Source: Trichomonas tenax
Lineage: Eukaryota > Parabasalia > Trichomonadida > Trichomonadidae
Length of the DNA stretch: 64,000 bases
NCBI GenBank assembly: GCA_023091735.1
Contig: JALKBU010000055.1
Span: forward strand, 1-64,000
Reading direction: 5' to 3'
In this document: positions 1 through 10,743 of the stretch, piece after piece
How positions within the stretch are numbered: position 1 is the stretch's first letter
Layout of the letters: each line of letters opens with the position of its first letter
Translations under genes and position numbers: made by a program
Notes under the pieces: generated by a model
What the model was told of the DNA's origin: nothing
The model's input: the letters and a program-made list of their open reading frames with translations, nothing else
Databases searched by the model: none

Positions 1-1
1 A

Positions 2-328
2 ATGAAGAAATCAAATCTTGAAGAGAGATACCAAGGAAAGCTTGCGAAGTATGAGGACCTTCGCTTCAAAGTCAGCCAGGTTCTCAAGAAGCAAACATAC
101 CTGACAGTCGTTGTAGTCTCAAGCCTAAGAATTCTCTACAAGAAGTCACTCGATCAGTTGAAGAAGTGTTTCGAGAGAATTCCATCATTTAAATGGGACC
201 TCTTCCAAAGAAGAATCTCCACAGCCGCACTCATAGGCTCGTATCTTATGTTCTTCAACCCACCGAAGAAGGTCAGGATAACGGACGATATGATGGGAGC
301 AGAAGACGGTGAAGAAAGAGATAACTAA
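2..328 (+). CDS. C-terminal end of an unknown protein (cut by window start)
   Basis: The reading frame is open from the first bases of the window to a TAA, giving 108 visible residues. The first Met is probably internal, because the frame is open at the edge. The visible part is rich in Lys and Arg, has a short hydrophobic stretch near residues 75-85, and ends in an acidic tail (GAEDGEERDN). I do not recognise the family. Codon use (CTC, AAG, GTC) resembles the intact genes further along, so it is likely a real gene end rather than a chance frame. Confidence 0.5.
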   Translation: MKKSNLEERYQGKLAKYEDLRFKVSQVLKKQTYLTVVVVSSLRILYKKSLDQLKKCFERIPSFKWDLFQRRISTAALIGSYLMFFNPPKKVRITDDMMGAEDGEERDN

Positions 329-1547
329 GAAAATAAGAAGAAGGAAAAAATAATAACAAGTTTTCAAAATTTGTTATTTACTCCATTGAATTTAGTCGTC
401 GATGCGACTCACAGTAAACATTTGAAATCCACTCGGGAGGATATTTTTTTCCTTTTTAAATTTTTGCATTTCGGTAGATTTCCTATGATTCATGAGTTAT
501 GTATTATATAGAAGTACATTTTATCAATTTTCAATGGACATTATCGCATAAATTTTCGAATTGAATTTTATATTTCCATGAAACAAGGTGTATTATAACG
601 GAATTGCTGCGTGCAATGAAGGATAAGATTCAGAAGATGCTTAGCGTTGTCAAATAGGCTTGAAAAAACGAGTGTTTCCCATTGAGGAAACATCGATCAA
701 TTCTTTCAACACAAAGGATAAAAATGAAATGTCAAAATCAAAAATATGAAAGACAATGGCACGGTGTCATCTGTTGTCACCATTGAACATCTTGTTTTGC
801 AATTGTGATGTACATTGTTTATAATTGCGCATAATGAGTTATTGGTGAAAACCACACTGCACCAACACAAAGATTTTTTTATCAAATAAATTTTATTGAA
901 CAATTGATGCAAACGAAGTAATTGAATGTGATATACTTAGACTTTTCAAGTGATTGCACAAAAGAATGCTCTGGATATCATATACTAATGGAATATTGAC
1001 AATAAAATGGTATTCTTAATGGATTTCGGAGATCAGGAATGGTCAGCACAACGTAAATAATAATGGACACTATAGTATTATAGGTAAGCACAAACACATA
1101 CATCAATATTTTTAAATCTATTTATATCATGTTTTCAGCAAACAAATCATTGAGAGTATGTTATACATACGGATTTAGCTACATCCATATAGTTATTACT
1201 CAGTGAAATGAAATGATTAATCATGATATTGTGAATTCAGCTTTATTGAACAATGCAATTGAGCCTGCATTATAGTTCCCAACATAGAATGACCTAGAAG
1301 TAGTAATCAAAAAAGTTGAATAACACAGTAATAAATAAATAAAGAAGAATTCTATTCATTTTCGACATTATTATTTTGAACAGCTGGGATGCAAGGATAT
1401 CCATTTACTCAATGTGCTATTAAGATATTTGGATGAGTGGAAGGTTTGTATTGAATAAATTCATTTCATAAAAAATATTGGATGCCGATGCTGTGGTTTT
1501 AAACAAGTATCTCAGTGTTAAATCATCCTTCTATTAAATATTTATGT
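329..1547. other. Intergenic, no gene seen
   Basis: This 1.2-kb AT-rich stretch has only short frames without gene-like codon use. A small palindrome-like GTCGTCGATGCGAC lies near 397-410. I see no RNA gene or mobile element. Confidence 0.6.
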
Positions 1548-2720
1548 TTACTCGCAGAAGAATCTCCTATTCAAATCTTCAAATACGGATTCTGCAACTT
1601 TAATAACAGATTGTGCGTCAATGGCCGACATATTGAATGCCTGGAATGTATGTGTATCCTCAATGTTCTTCATCTTATCCTGGAACAATTTAATCAAATA
1701 TTGCGATGCAGCAATTGGATCATGAATATCTCCTCCGAAATCGGGGAAAGCAGCTCCGAAAGCGTCCGATTTCTTTACTCTTTCAGAGAATCGGTCGAAT
1801 TTGTTGCAAATAAGATAAACAGGGCATTTGTTGCATGCATCACCGTTGACAGTGGCCTCAAAGAGATTCAAGGAGTCCTGAATTCTTAACTCTTCCGGTT
1901 TTTCGAACATTTTGCGATCGAACTCGGCAAGAGAGAAGGCAAACATTACTGCTTCGGTTCCTGCGAGGACACCCTGCCAGTTCTTACGCTCGCAGAGTTG
2001 GCCGCCAACATCAGTTAATTGGAATCGAGCTCCGTCCAAATCGAAAAGCATTGGTCTCACACCGATTGTTCTGATACGTACTCTCAGTAAATCACCGTCT
2101 GTTGGCATGTAGTCGGGCTTTGCAATTTCTGAAATTTTTTCAAAGAAGTATTCCATGTTATCAGGGACGACAACCTGGTCTGGGCGTGCGTACGATTGCT
2201 GGATAACATCTGTTCTCCAAATTGTTTTGAGTTTATCAGCAACTTCGGCAAAGTCTGTGTCGAATGCATCCATATCAAGCAAATCAGGTATGAAATCTTC
2301 GAGTTCCTGTGGAAGCTCGCTTTCAAGGCCCTGGCTTTGGACATATTTAACGAGGTCTTTGATCGCGTCGATCATATTTCCTCTGATAATAACGATTTCG
2401 GCCTTCCTCTCCTTCTGACTCATACCGCCTAGGTAGTTGAGCAACAAGTTTCTCGAGAACGTTGTCTTACCAGATTCACCAGCACCGATAATACAGATCT
2501 TGAACGCATCATTGTCGACCTGCGTGGAGACACCGACAGCTCTCTTCGGAGTGATGTTGATCTTCTTAGTTGGTTTGCCAGTCGGAACAGCAAATCTTCC
2601 ATCGACAGTTGGTCGAGCGACGTTCGCTTGGCCGTCGTTTGCTATACTCTTCACCCCAGAGGAAACCTGTGGGCGTGGTTTTTTGTCCTTGTCGTCAGAT
2701 TGAGACGCTGTACAACCCAT
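1548..2720 (-). CDS. Heterotrimeric G-protein alpha subunit
   Basis: A 390-residue GTPase of the G-alpha family, which couples membrane receptors or other exchange factors to intracellular signalling at the plasma membrane. Visible motifs in order: N-terminal MGCTAS, fitting N-myristoylation at Gly2 and palmitoylation at Cys3; P-loop GAGESGKTT (about 79-87); switch I RVRIRTIG (about 213-220), with the arginine finger and switch threonine; switch II DVGGQ (about 237-241), with the catalytic Gln; NKFD (about 306-309) for guanine recognition; and an SAIDA segment near the end in the position of the TCAT loop. The P-loop lies about 40 residues later than in animal G-alpha, because of a Lys/Pro/Val-rich N-terminal extension. 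Switch II reads DVGGQL where DVGGQR is usual. The start is an ATG that gives the acylation signal. Confidence 0.95.
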   Translation of the reverse strand: MGCTASQSDDKDKKPRPQVSSGVKSIANDGQANVARPTVDGRFAVPTGKPTKKINITPKRAVGVSTQVDNDAFKICIIGAGESGKTTFSRNLLLNYLGGMSQKERKAEIVIIRGNMIDAIKDLVKYVQSQGLESELPQELEDFIPDLLDMDAFDTDFAEVADKLKTIWRTDVIQQSYARPDQVVVPDNMEYFFEKISEIAKPDYMPTDGDLLRVRIRTIGVRPMLFDLDGARFQLTDVGGQLCERKNWQGVLAGTEAVMFAFSLAEFDRKMFEKPEELRIQDSLNLFEATVNGDACNKCPVYLICNKFDRFSERVKKSDAFGAAFPDFGGDIHDPIAASQYLIKLFQDKMKNIEDTHTFQAFNMSAIDAQSVIKVAESVFEDLNRRFFCE

Positions 2721-2911
2721 TTTATGTTTCTGAAAAACAGATTTTTTCGACTTTTGATTTTTCTTTGATATCTAATGATATAAATTTCTAAAGGAAATAT
2801 TTCTGAGACTTTCAATTTTTTTACATATACACATTCATGCTGTAGATCATAATTCCGCAATAAAAATTTCTGGAATAATATTTTGTCTTTTTAAAATATT
2901 CATAAACTGAT

Positions 2912-3967
2912 GTGCGACAGGGAGTACCATCACAATTTTTGAGAAGTTTACAATTCATTACGAATTGGAAGCGCAGAGGAACTCAAAATTCTTCGGATTA
3001 CGAGATCGAAAAGCAAATAAGAAAGCGCAAGACTGTCGCCTATATTGTAGAACACTGCCATTGCAGTAGACCTACGGTTACAAGAGTTCGAAAAGGAATA
3101 TCTTACGTAAAATTCGGTCGCCCGCGAGCGACAGATGAGAAGACAGATAAGTTTATTGAAGATCAATTTGATATAGACCCAGAACTTTCCGCATCTAAAT
3201 GTGCAGATCGAGTCGAAAAAAAAATTGACAAAATAGTATCGAGATTCCTTCTTTACCGTAGGCTTAAAAATGAAAAGTTAGAATACAAATCTCTGATCAA
3301 GTCTGCTGCAATATTCGAAGACAATCGTCTAATAAGATTCAATTTTGCTCTTGATTTACTGAAAAGAGATCCATCAGTTCTTGGTGATAATATTTATAGT
3401 GATGAATGCATTATATCTGGGAGACCAGACTCCAAAAGAGGATGATTCAAAAAAAATTCGTCTCATCCTGCATATATTTTCCACAGAACCGATAAAAACA
3501 TTAAAATAATGGTATTTGGAGCAATTGGATACAATTATAAATCTGATCTCGTGCTTGTCAATGGAAAACAAAATTCCAAGAAGTATGTTGAAAATCTTGA
3601 GAAGTCTAATGTTTTTCCAGCCTGCGATGAACTGAATCGGCCACGGCGTTACTTCTTCATGCAAGATGGAGCTCCATCTCATACCGCAAATTCTAGCATG
3701 AAGTATGTTTTGAGCAAAGCAAACATGGTTCATGGATGGCCTCCGAATTCACCAGATTTGAATCCAATCGAGATGTTATGAGCAATAATCAAGCGAAGAT
3801 TAAAACTTTACAGAATGTCTGTTCATTCAGCTGAAGAACTTTTCAAGAGAGTTAATTTCATTTGGCAACACATTCCATATGAAACTATTAACAAACTCAT
3901 TAAGAGTGTACATCGTAGATTGAAACTATGTGTTCGCCGCAATGGCGGTCCAATCAACGATTTATTG
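2912..3967 (+). mobile_element. Tc1/mariner superfamily transposase relic (two in-frame TGA codons)
   Basis: A cut-and-paste transposase frame of about 350 codons, interrupted only by TGA at 3443-3445 and TGA at 3779-3781; all three pieces share one frame. It shows a helix-turn-helix N-terminal region (about residues 25-65), then the catalytic positions YSDE, MQDGAPSH and SPDLNPIE. Thirty-four residues separate the second D from the last E (DD34E), which is Tc1-like. The second TGA falls three codons after the E, where NPIExxW normally has Trp, so it looks like a TGG-to-TGA change. No ATG opens the frame; an upstream TAA lies at 2903-2905 and the first possible start is a GTG, so the 5' end seems truncated. 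I could not find terminal inverted repeats. The transposase-like sequence ends near INDLL at 3967 and the frame continues into unrelated coiled coil. Confidence 0.85.
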
Positions 3968-4700
3968 AGAGATAAAGCACATGCCGACGAACTCTTGCGT
4001 GAAGCAATTGATATCGAAAATCTCCTCAAATCTCGTACCGAAGAAAAAACAAAACATCTTATTGAACAAACAGCACAAAGAATCCAAGATACAATTAAAA
4101 TTGTTGATCAGGCTAATCAGAAGATAAATGAATTACACGAGCCAATCGAGTTAATGCAAAATGGTAGCAAAGATGTTGCTGAAAATGTCGATGCAATAGC
4201 TCCTCTTGTTGATAGCAGCAAGAGGAGAATTGAAGATGCCATCAAAGATTATGAAAACACTCCAAATTCTCTTCATACCTCACGCGCATTATTAAAAATA
4301 CAAGATGCCGAAATCTTGCAGAAGAATATTCAGCAGAAATATGACGAAGCATCAAATCTTAAAGATAAAGCTCGTGAACAAGTTGGAGAAGCTTTATAAT
4401 CCATCATTCAATCTCATCAAATCCTCCACGAATCAGAAAATACATGAACTTAATACTGTAATTGAGGAATGCAATGCGAATATATATATATATATATATA
4501 TAGAAGAAACAAGAAGCAAAATAATAGATACTGAAAAACAAAAAGTCTTAATTATCATGTAAAATGAGGAAGCACGAATACAGCTTTAACAATCTTCTGA
4601 CAGTACAAATCAAGCTATTAAGGAAACTGTCGATCACCACGATGCCCTCGATCAGGCTATTAATCAGCTGAAACTCGACTATTTAATTCATAAACAGTAA
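3968..4700 (+). pseudogene. Decayed coiled-coil protein fragment, in frame with the transposase tail
   Basis: Directly after the transposase C-terminus the same frame runs about 143 more codons to a TAA at 4397-4399. It encodes a charged, helical heptad-like sequence (Glu, Lys, Gln and Ala rich). Similar sequence continues to about 4700 in other frames (for example KIHELNTVIEECNAN, then DHHDALDQAINQLKLDY), so the gene has frameshifts and stops. A (TA) tract interrupts it. Such coiled-coil families are abundant in trichomonads. I cannot assign a function. Whether the junction is a fusion or an insertion breakpoint is unknown; no coiled coil is visible on the 5' side of the transposase. Confidence 0.6.
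4481..4502. repeat. (TA)11 microsatellite
   Basis: Eleven uninterrupted TA units inside the decayed coiled-coil fragment, translating as alternating Ile and Tyr. It is probably a slippage expansion after the gene lost function. Confidence 0.9.
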
Positions 4701-4721
4701 TGGCAAATATATGTTAATATG

Positions 4722-5588
4722 CTAATAATATTCAGTGACATAACTTAGACTCAGCATATTATTTCTCTCTATTTCGGGAATCGACGAATCATTTGCAATT
4801 AATGAATGAATGCATTCTTGCATATACACTAGTATATATACATTTTTGTAATAATCCGATAGCTGTGAAGATGCGATGGTCAGTACACTGTCATTTATTT
4901 TAATAAAATTCTCGCGTTGCTTTATTACTGAATAGTAATATCCATGGTTTATTGAACTTCCTATATGATTGATAAAACCATATAGTTTATAGCGTGTATT
5001 ATTAATCTCAAGATCTTCGGAGAATTTAAATTCCCTAGTGTTTTTGTTAGCGTGATTGTGAGCAAATTCGAATCTGTTGACTTGCTCAATTAACATTTTC
5101 GGAAGTTTGGTAAATTTCGTGGTACGAATAGCATCAACATCTTCATAGTAGTTTTTGAATTGAATGAGTGTTTCGTATGATTTTAGCGAATCGTATAAGT
5201 TGTCAAAGTTGTAGCAATCGGCTGTAAGATTGTAAAGTGTATGAGATGAATCATCATCAAATGCAAGAATTGAAATATAAATATTGGTTTGCAATTCTGT
5301 GTGGAAGAGATAATCAAACATGTTGAAACATTTTATTTCTTTAAGTGACTCTTTAATTTTATCAAGAAGATTTAACATTACTAAATAAGAATCCTGTTGA
5401 TATGGGAGTTGCTCTGGGGGCACGATCAATTTTAATATATGAGTGTTATCATGGGTTTCTTGAGGGTTGAAGTGCATGTAAGTTGTTAAAGACTTAAAAA
5501 GTGCAAGAATATTGCACTGTAATGATTCTATGTCATAATTTATAAGATAATTTCTTATAATTTCATTATGCAGTAGTAAAGCAGACAT
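4722..5588 (-). pseudogene. Ubiquitin-specific protease (USP, C19) C-terminal lobe, out of frame with its N-terminus
   Basis: This 288-codon frame matches the fingers and C-terminal lobe of USP deubiquitinases. LPKMLIEQVNRFEF corresponds to the conserved LPxxLxxxLxRF strand. YGFINHIGSSINHGYYYSVI corresponds to the His box, with the catalytic His in NHGYYY. IKINDS and YILVYM match the closing strands. The Cys box lies just upstream in another frame, so a frameshift near 5580 splits the domain. The ATG used here is chance: a TAA lies two codons before it. The piece would act on ubiquitin conjugates if intact, but it is probably dead. Confidence 0.75.
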
Positions 5589-6715
5589 GAATTAAAATAG
5601 TATATGTTTCTTGTATTTTTAAATCCAGATACTGCCTGGAAATCAATAGAATAATTATATATGAAATCACTTTGATTTTGAAGTTCATTAAGCATATCCA
5701 GATCTGGAGGATTATCAACTATATTCTGACGTTGAGATTCATTGATTATATCATGATCGCTGTCATCATCGAAGTCATCATCTGGCATTTCAAGAGGGAT
5801 AAAATTGTCTTCAATTTTTGATGCGAGTTTTAATTCTTCAAAATGTTCTTTACTAATATCTTCACATTCCTGAGTGTCTAGATTTGTTTCTGCTTCTTGT
5901 TCAACTAAATATTTTTTAAACCTTATATACTCATCATAATTTAGAGCCACTATTGGGTCAGCTTTGAGTATTGCATGACTATAAAACTCTATGGGGCTTA
6001 TTGGACCTGGCTGATTTACGCTTGTATTCAAAGGAACAATTTTATCTTCCGGGTCATAGATATTCTTTATGCTCTTTGGAAGACCGTCTTTTAATAGCTT
6101 CTGCTCGTCCTGGTTATAAACGCTTTGATGAAGTGTAGCTTGATACCGAAGCAAAGGCTTTTCTGCTACAGGATATGATTGAAGATTCTTATGTAATGTT
6201 TTCAATGCCTTTTTGCGGTTATTTCGCAATTCATTTATCCTTTTCATTGTTTCTTTGTGGAATTTTTTCCATTGTTCTTCAATAATATCCATTTCATATT
6301 TTGTCATTGGATAAATAAATTCATCAAGCGTAACATCTGGTTCGATGTGATCGGAGATTGTCTTGTTTTGATAATATGCTTTTCTATTATCAATCATTAA
6401 CTTGATCAATGCTTCAAATTGTCGAGGGCTTGGAGCATTTGTATGATTTGCATAAATTTTGTACAAATTTTGACGTGTTATTCCTTTATCATTTTTAAAA
6501 AGAATCTCAAGCAGCTTTTCGTAAATTGGTAATAAATGCATCTCATGACGAATATGAATTTCTTGTGCAGATTCTGGTTTATCTTGAAATCTGTTGGAGC
6601 CTATTGGTTCTGGAATAAAATTTAAAAGATGGTCTTTTTCTTTGAAATGATCACTACATGAAGATAGAAATAATTGTCTGTTTGTAATGTGAGATCCGGA
6701 TTCTGGCCTTTGCAA
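5555..6715 (-). pseudogene. Middle part of the composite protein: helical linker ending in a degenerate USP Cys box
   Basis: A frame of about 386 codons with no ATG at its head; the first possible start is a TTG. It lies in the same frame as the transposase-like piece upstream (6722-7255), separated only by one TAA at 6722-6724. It encodes Lys/Glu-rich helical sequence, then an acidic stretch (DDDFDDDSDHD), and ends with GFKNTRNIYYFNS. That ending lines up with the USP Cys box GLxNxGNTCYxNS, but the catalytic Cys position is Tyr. The next few residues leave the USP frame, and the domain resumes in the adjacent frame (4722-5588). Confidence 0.65.
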
Positions 6716-6721
6716 ACGAAT

Positions 6722-7846
6722 TTACTTGTGAAATTGAGAGAGATCATGAATAAATTCTTTGACTATCCTAATATCACAAGGATTTGGCATGTCCCATCCA
6801 CAAGTGTTTAATATAGATGCAGCAAATTGTTCTGGATCTGCTTCACATGGGATATTCAGTTGCATTATATTTGTATCAAATGTTTCTCCGAGCTGCTCGT
6901 CGTTATATGATTGCTTTTTAATATGATATGTTGTGTAAATCAAGTATTGAATGCATGCTTCTGCAAAGATTGTGAGAATTGTATTAAAATCATATTTATA
7001 TGGTGTTATGCTTCGAACTAAGCCATAAAGATGCTCAATTGTCATTGTTGATAATCTGGACATGTTTAAAATATCTCTATCTTCCAATTCAATAATGAAA
7101 ACTAAAATTGTGCTTGCCATTTGTTTTAAAGTTGTATATCTGCCAAACAAGTATCCTCGTTTACCATCTGGACCATCAAAATGATGCGGTGTGCCAGCTT
7201 CCAAATATTCAAGTATAGTGCAAATAACAATAAATGCAACTCTTACCAAAAGCATTCGTGTTTTTTGTCAATCTTATCATTTCTGATGCTTTCGTACCAG
7301 AAACTTAACGGGATAGAAAACAAAGCTTCTTGGAAATAGTCTTTTTCAAGTAAATAATCAACTGTTTTAACTGAGAAAATTCTGATAGGAAATGAATCTT
7401 TCATTTTATCAACAGAATACTTATTGATGAGAGCAACTTTAAGACTATCGATTTCCAAAAAATCGTTTTATATCAATAATTACTGAAAGATCCCTTGATA
7501 CTGCAATGCAAGAATCAATCAATCTTGATCTTTGATTTTTTGATAAATGTACTATATCAACGATGAAAATTATTATGCCTTTCTTAAAATAAATACGTGC
7601 AAGGAAATTACATCGCTCTAGATTATTTCCTCCGCTCCAAAACACATAAAAATCGTCTTTCAGACGATTGTATGAAGAATCACCGTCGGTAACTGCATAC
7701 TGAATTGATACTTTTCTTTTCATATATATCAATGCATCATAGATAATATCTAAGGACCCTCCTGCCTGGCCACTGCTATCACCCATAATATGGAACATCA
7801 TATTCGGTGTTTCTCTATCTAAACACATTCCTAAAAACCCAGACAC
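6722..7846 (-). pseudogene. Transposase-like region (frameshifted), N-terminal to the USP lobe
   Basis: Three overlapping frames (7445-7846, 7243-7458, 6722-7255) read as one protein with compensating frameshifts near 7450 and 7250. Visible blocks are HIMGDSSG, YAVTDGDSSY, DIVHLSKNQRSRLID and, later, MTIEHLYGLVRSITPYKYD. The pattern of acidic blocks, a D(I/V)xHLxKNxR motif and a C-terminal EHLxGLVR block resembles P-element/THAP9-type transposases, but this is by eye and uncertain. Upstream sequence to about 8130 continues in broken frames (LPSVRTIYRRFMPL, IAIDAMQAK), so the original gene was longer. It lies upstream of, and was probably fused to, the USP part. Confidence 0.5.
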
Positions 7847-8151
7847 ATAGTTTATAGGTTCCCCGTATTCATTCTTTTGAGCATTTATTTCATTCTTTTC
7901 TCATTGCTTAGCTTGCATAGCATCAATAGCTATTGCATATTTTTGTTTTTTTACAATGAATATAGGGTATTAACTTGAGCATCTTGGAAATCATAGATGG
8001 ATTTAAGAGGAAGCGCTTTAAATCTTTAATAAGAGGCATGAATCTGCGGTAAATGGTTCTCACAGATGGTAAAGCATCAATGAAATGACAATAATTCACT
8101 AAAGAAGTTTGAAACTGTATAAAAAGTAAAAAGGATGAATCAAGTGAGATA

Positions 8152-8364
8152 TTAGTATATTTCTTTGTAATGTTTTTCTTCTAGTTTCTGCAATTCTAGC
8201 AAGTTTAAATTGTTTGCGCTTTTTCCTAAAGCTGCTTTTCTTTCTTTAGGCAACTTCAATTCACTTTCGCATAATGTTAAGACAGATTCTGGCAATTTGA
8301 TATTAATTAAATCAATAGCGAGCCGAAAATCAGGGAGGGCTTCAGTTTTGACTTGTATTTGCAT
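8152..8364 (-). pseudogene. Short frame at the probable 5' end of the transposase-USP composite
   Basis: A 70-codon frame from an ATG encodes a Leu/Lys/Glu-rich helical peptide (ESELKLPKERKAAL). It is followed in broken frames by sequence leading into the transposase-like region. It could be the N-terminus of the same decayed gene or an unrelated small frame. No domain is recognised. Confidence 0.3.
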
Positions 8365-10062
8365 AGTCTGATAACCTTTTTCAGGACCAGAAGGGGCTTT
8401 ACAAGGTGTCTCAGATATTCATTCTATGTTTGACAAAAACCTCTCTTTTTTGTCAAGTGTCAAAAGTCTAAACAGTTGTTTTGGGATGATATGTGTAGCA
8501 TATTAGAAATGCTATTGATTTAATATACTTATGTAGCTAGAATAAATAGTTAAAAATGCTTTTTAAAATAAATATTAACAAGATCTGCTATAATACATAA
8601 TAATAACGCGTTATTGAGCATTTACATGTGTTTAAGCATGTATGAAGCTTCATACAAATCAATGAACAAGTCTCTATCAATGGATTTTAAATATATTTGA
8701 TTTGTATTTCAAAAAGTTATGTTAGCCAAGCCCTCATAATTATAGGAATAGTTGCTCATCAGGAATATATTATGTTGTTATAATATACGAAAATAGCAAC
8801 TGATAATTTTTTACAACTATGACTTGAAAATTAAATATTTAAATATATGACTAATAAATATGCAATCCTATTTATCCAGTTAATTTTGTTTAATTCAAAA
8901 ATTTATGTAATTTTAAGATATTTTGAAATATAATTCTTAAACATAATTCGTTGTTTATCATCTACAATTTTCATATAGTTGTGCAGTATTTTAAATTATT
9001 TTTTTCAATTTGTGCAAGCACATGAGTAAGAAAAGCATATTTTATATCCTCGAGGATGATTTTTAAAAATAAGGTTAAAAGTATCACAGCCTTTTTCCAG
9101 ATTATCGGAAACCCCTTAATATCTTCCAATTGATATATACATTCTTCACATAACAAGGATCATATTTATCAACTTTTTGAATTATCTTCCAGACCAAATT
9201 TCCTGCTTCCAAAACGTCACTTTTCATTCAATTTTGCTCACTTTTCTGTAATTTCTTGGCTGGAAGCTTCACGAAAACATAGTGCTCCTAAATCTATACC
9301 GAGCTGCTGATTTAAAAACAAGAAAACTCATGAATTTGTGTCCAGTAAATAATTTATTTGACAAAAAACGATAAAAAGAAGGTTATTTTGTCTGGAAGAT
9401 TGCAAAAATGGAAGTCAGGAAAATTCCCAAATATCTTCCAGATTTGCACCCCTATCCCAACAAGAAGGTTTATCATGAAATAGTTATGCCTGATGTTTTA
9501 GCATATTTTGTCTGGAAAATGTTTTTCTGAAGCCATCATGAGAAGAAATACTAATAACAAATGATAAAGCATTCTATGGCATGAATAGGAGAGTTATTAA
9601 ATTAGTGTAAAAGCCAGAAGACTAAAAATCAAATTGGGCTTTCTAAATCAAGCATACCGATCGTACATCATATGAACTGAAAAAGATAGAGACATCTACA
9701 GCACTGATTTGTCTTTTTAAAATAGATTTCCAATTTTCGGTTAAATGTTGAGTTGTTTACTGATGAATATCATAGCCATATCGAATAGAAAGTCAAGGTC
9801 TGCAAATGGGACAAATTCCAGAAGATAATATTAAATCTATTCACATAGCTCTCAAAAATCGATAGCATTTGATTTTACTTCAAAAAATTCCCTGTTCTAT
9901 TTCCAATAGTCTAAAAATGGTAACTATATAAGGAAGTGAGGTGATTTCACAAAAGTGATGCGATGATAAATTGTCCATTTTGCGGTTTCACATATTTTCA
10001 TACCCAGCTATGACATGTTATTCAAAATTTGAGATTTGATAAAAAAATCAGTTCACAAATAG
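8365..10062. other. Intergenic; three short copies of a TATCTTCCAGA-like word
   Basis: No gene is visible in 1.7 kb. Between 9179 and 9445 the word ATCTTCCAGA appears in both orientations (near 9183, 9388 as the complement, and 9435), with neighbouring similarity. It may be the remnant of a small inverted-repeat element. Confidence 0.4.
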
Positions 10063-10500
10063 ATGACAACTGACGTTTCTGACCCAGCCATTCACCGGGC
10101 GTACAATGATGTCCACAAAGACGGTGGCGGCGCGAACTGGATGCTCATTACTTACGCTGAAGGCTCCGACAAGGTCTGGAAGCTCGTTGGAAAAGGATCT
10201 GGCGGCCTCAACGAAATGAAGCAGCATTTGAATGAAAATTTCCGTGGCTTCGGATACCTCCGCTGCACAGCTCACGATGAGCTCGGTACTCGCACAAAAT
10301 TCGTCTTTATCACATTCTGCGGCGAGAAAGTTAAATTTATCCATCGTACAAAGCTTTCTGGCCACAGAGGTGATGTTCTTGGTGTCATCAAGCTCGTTTC
10401 GAACTCTGTTGACGTTAATACAGTCGAAGAACTCACACCAAAGTTCATCGCTGAGCGCCTCAACATTCGCGGCGACGTCAAGTTCGGTGAAGACATGTAA
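10063..10500 (+). CDS. Coactosin-like actin-binding protein (ADF homology domain)
   Basis: A complete 145-residue single-domain protein from ATG to TAA, the usual length for coactosin. It shows the ADF-H pattern: an IHRAYNDVHKDGGGANWMLI start, a GSGGLNEMKQHL helix, FGYLRCTAHDELGTRTKFVFITF as the central strands, and a C-terminal helix with KFIAERLNI. Coactosins bind F-actin filaments and counter capping in the cortical cytoskeleton. Codon use is richer in C-ending codons than its surroundings, typical of a well-expressed trichomonad gene. It stands alone, 243 bases before the ArfGAP gene on the same strand. Confidence 0.9.
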   Translation: MTTDVSDPAIHRAYNDVHKDGGGANWMLITYAEGSDKVWKLVGKGSGGLNEMKQHLNENFRGFGYLRCTAHDELGTRTKFVFITFCGEKVKFIHRTKLSGHRGDVLGVIKLVSNSVDVNTVEELTPKFIAERLNIRGDVKFGEDM

Positions 10501-10743
10501 AGCAACAAAAACGGATTGATTATTGATCAAATCAAGTTTCTTTAAAATATTTGAGTTTTGATCTTAAAAATGTAATTTTGAGACCTACATAGTTCGATAT
10601 TTTTATACAAAATTTTCTAATATTAAATCAAGAATAACCTTTTATTTAACCTTAAATAGACAAACTATTCTTTTGTTATGTTTTATTTATAGATAAGCAT
10701 CCCGTTGATTTAAAAAACGAAAGAAACAAAAAAAAAAAAATAA

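Noticed and set aside
10048..10530. Long minus-strand frame opposite coactosin
   Set aside because: It is the antisense of the coactosin gene. The plus strand has a recognisable ADF-H domain and a proper start and stop.
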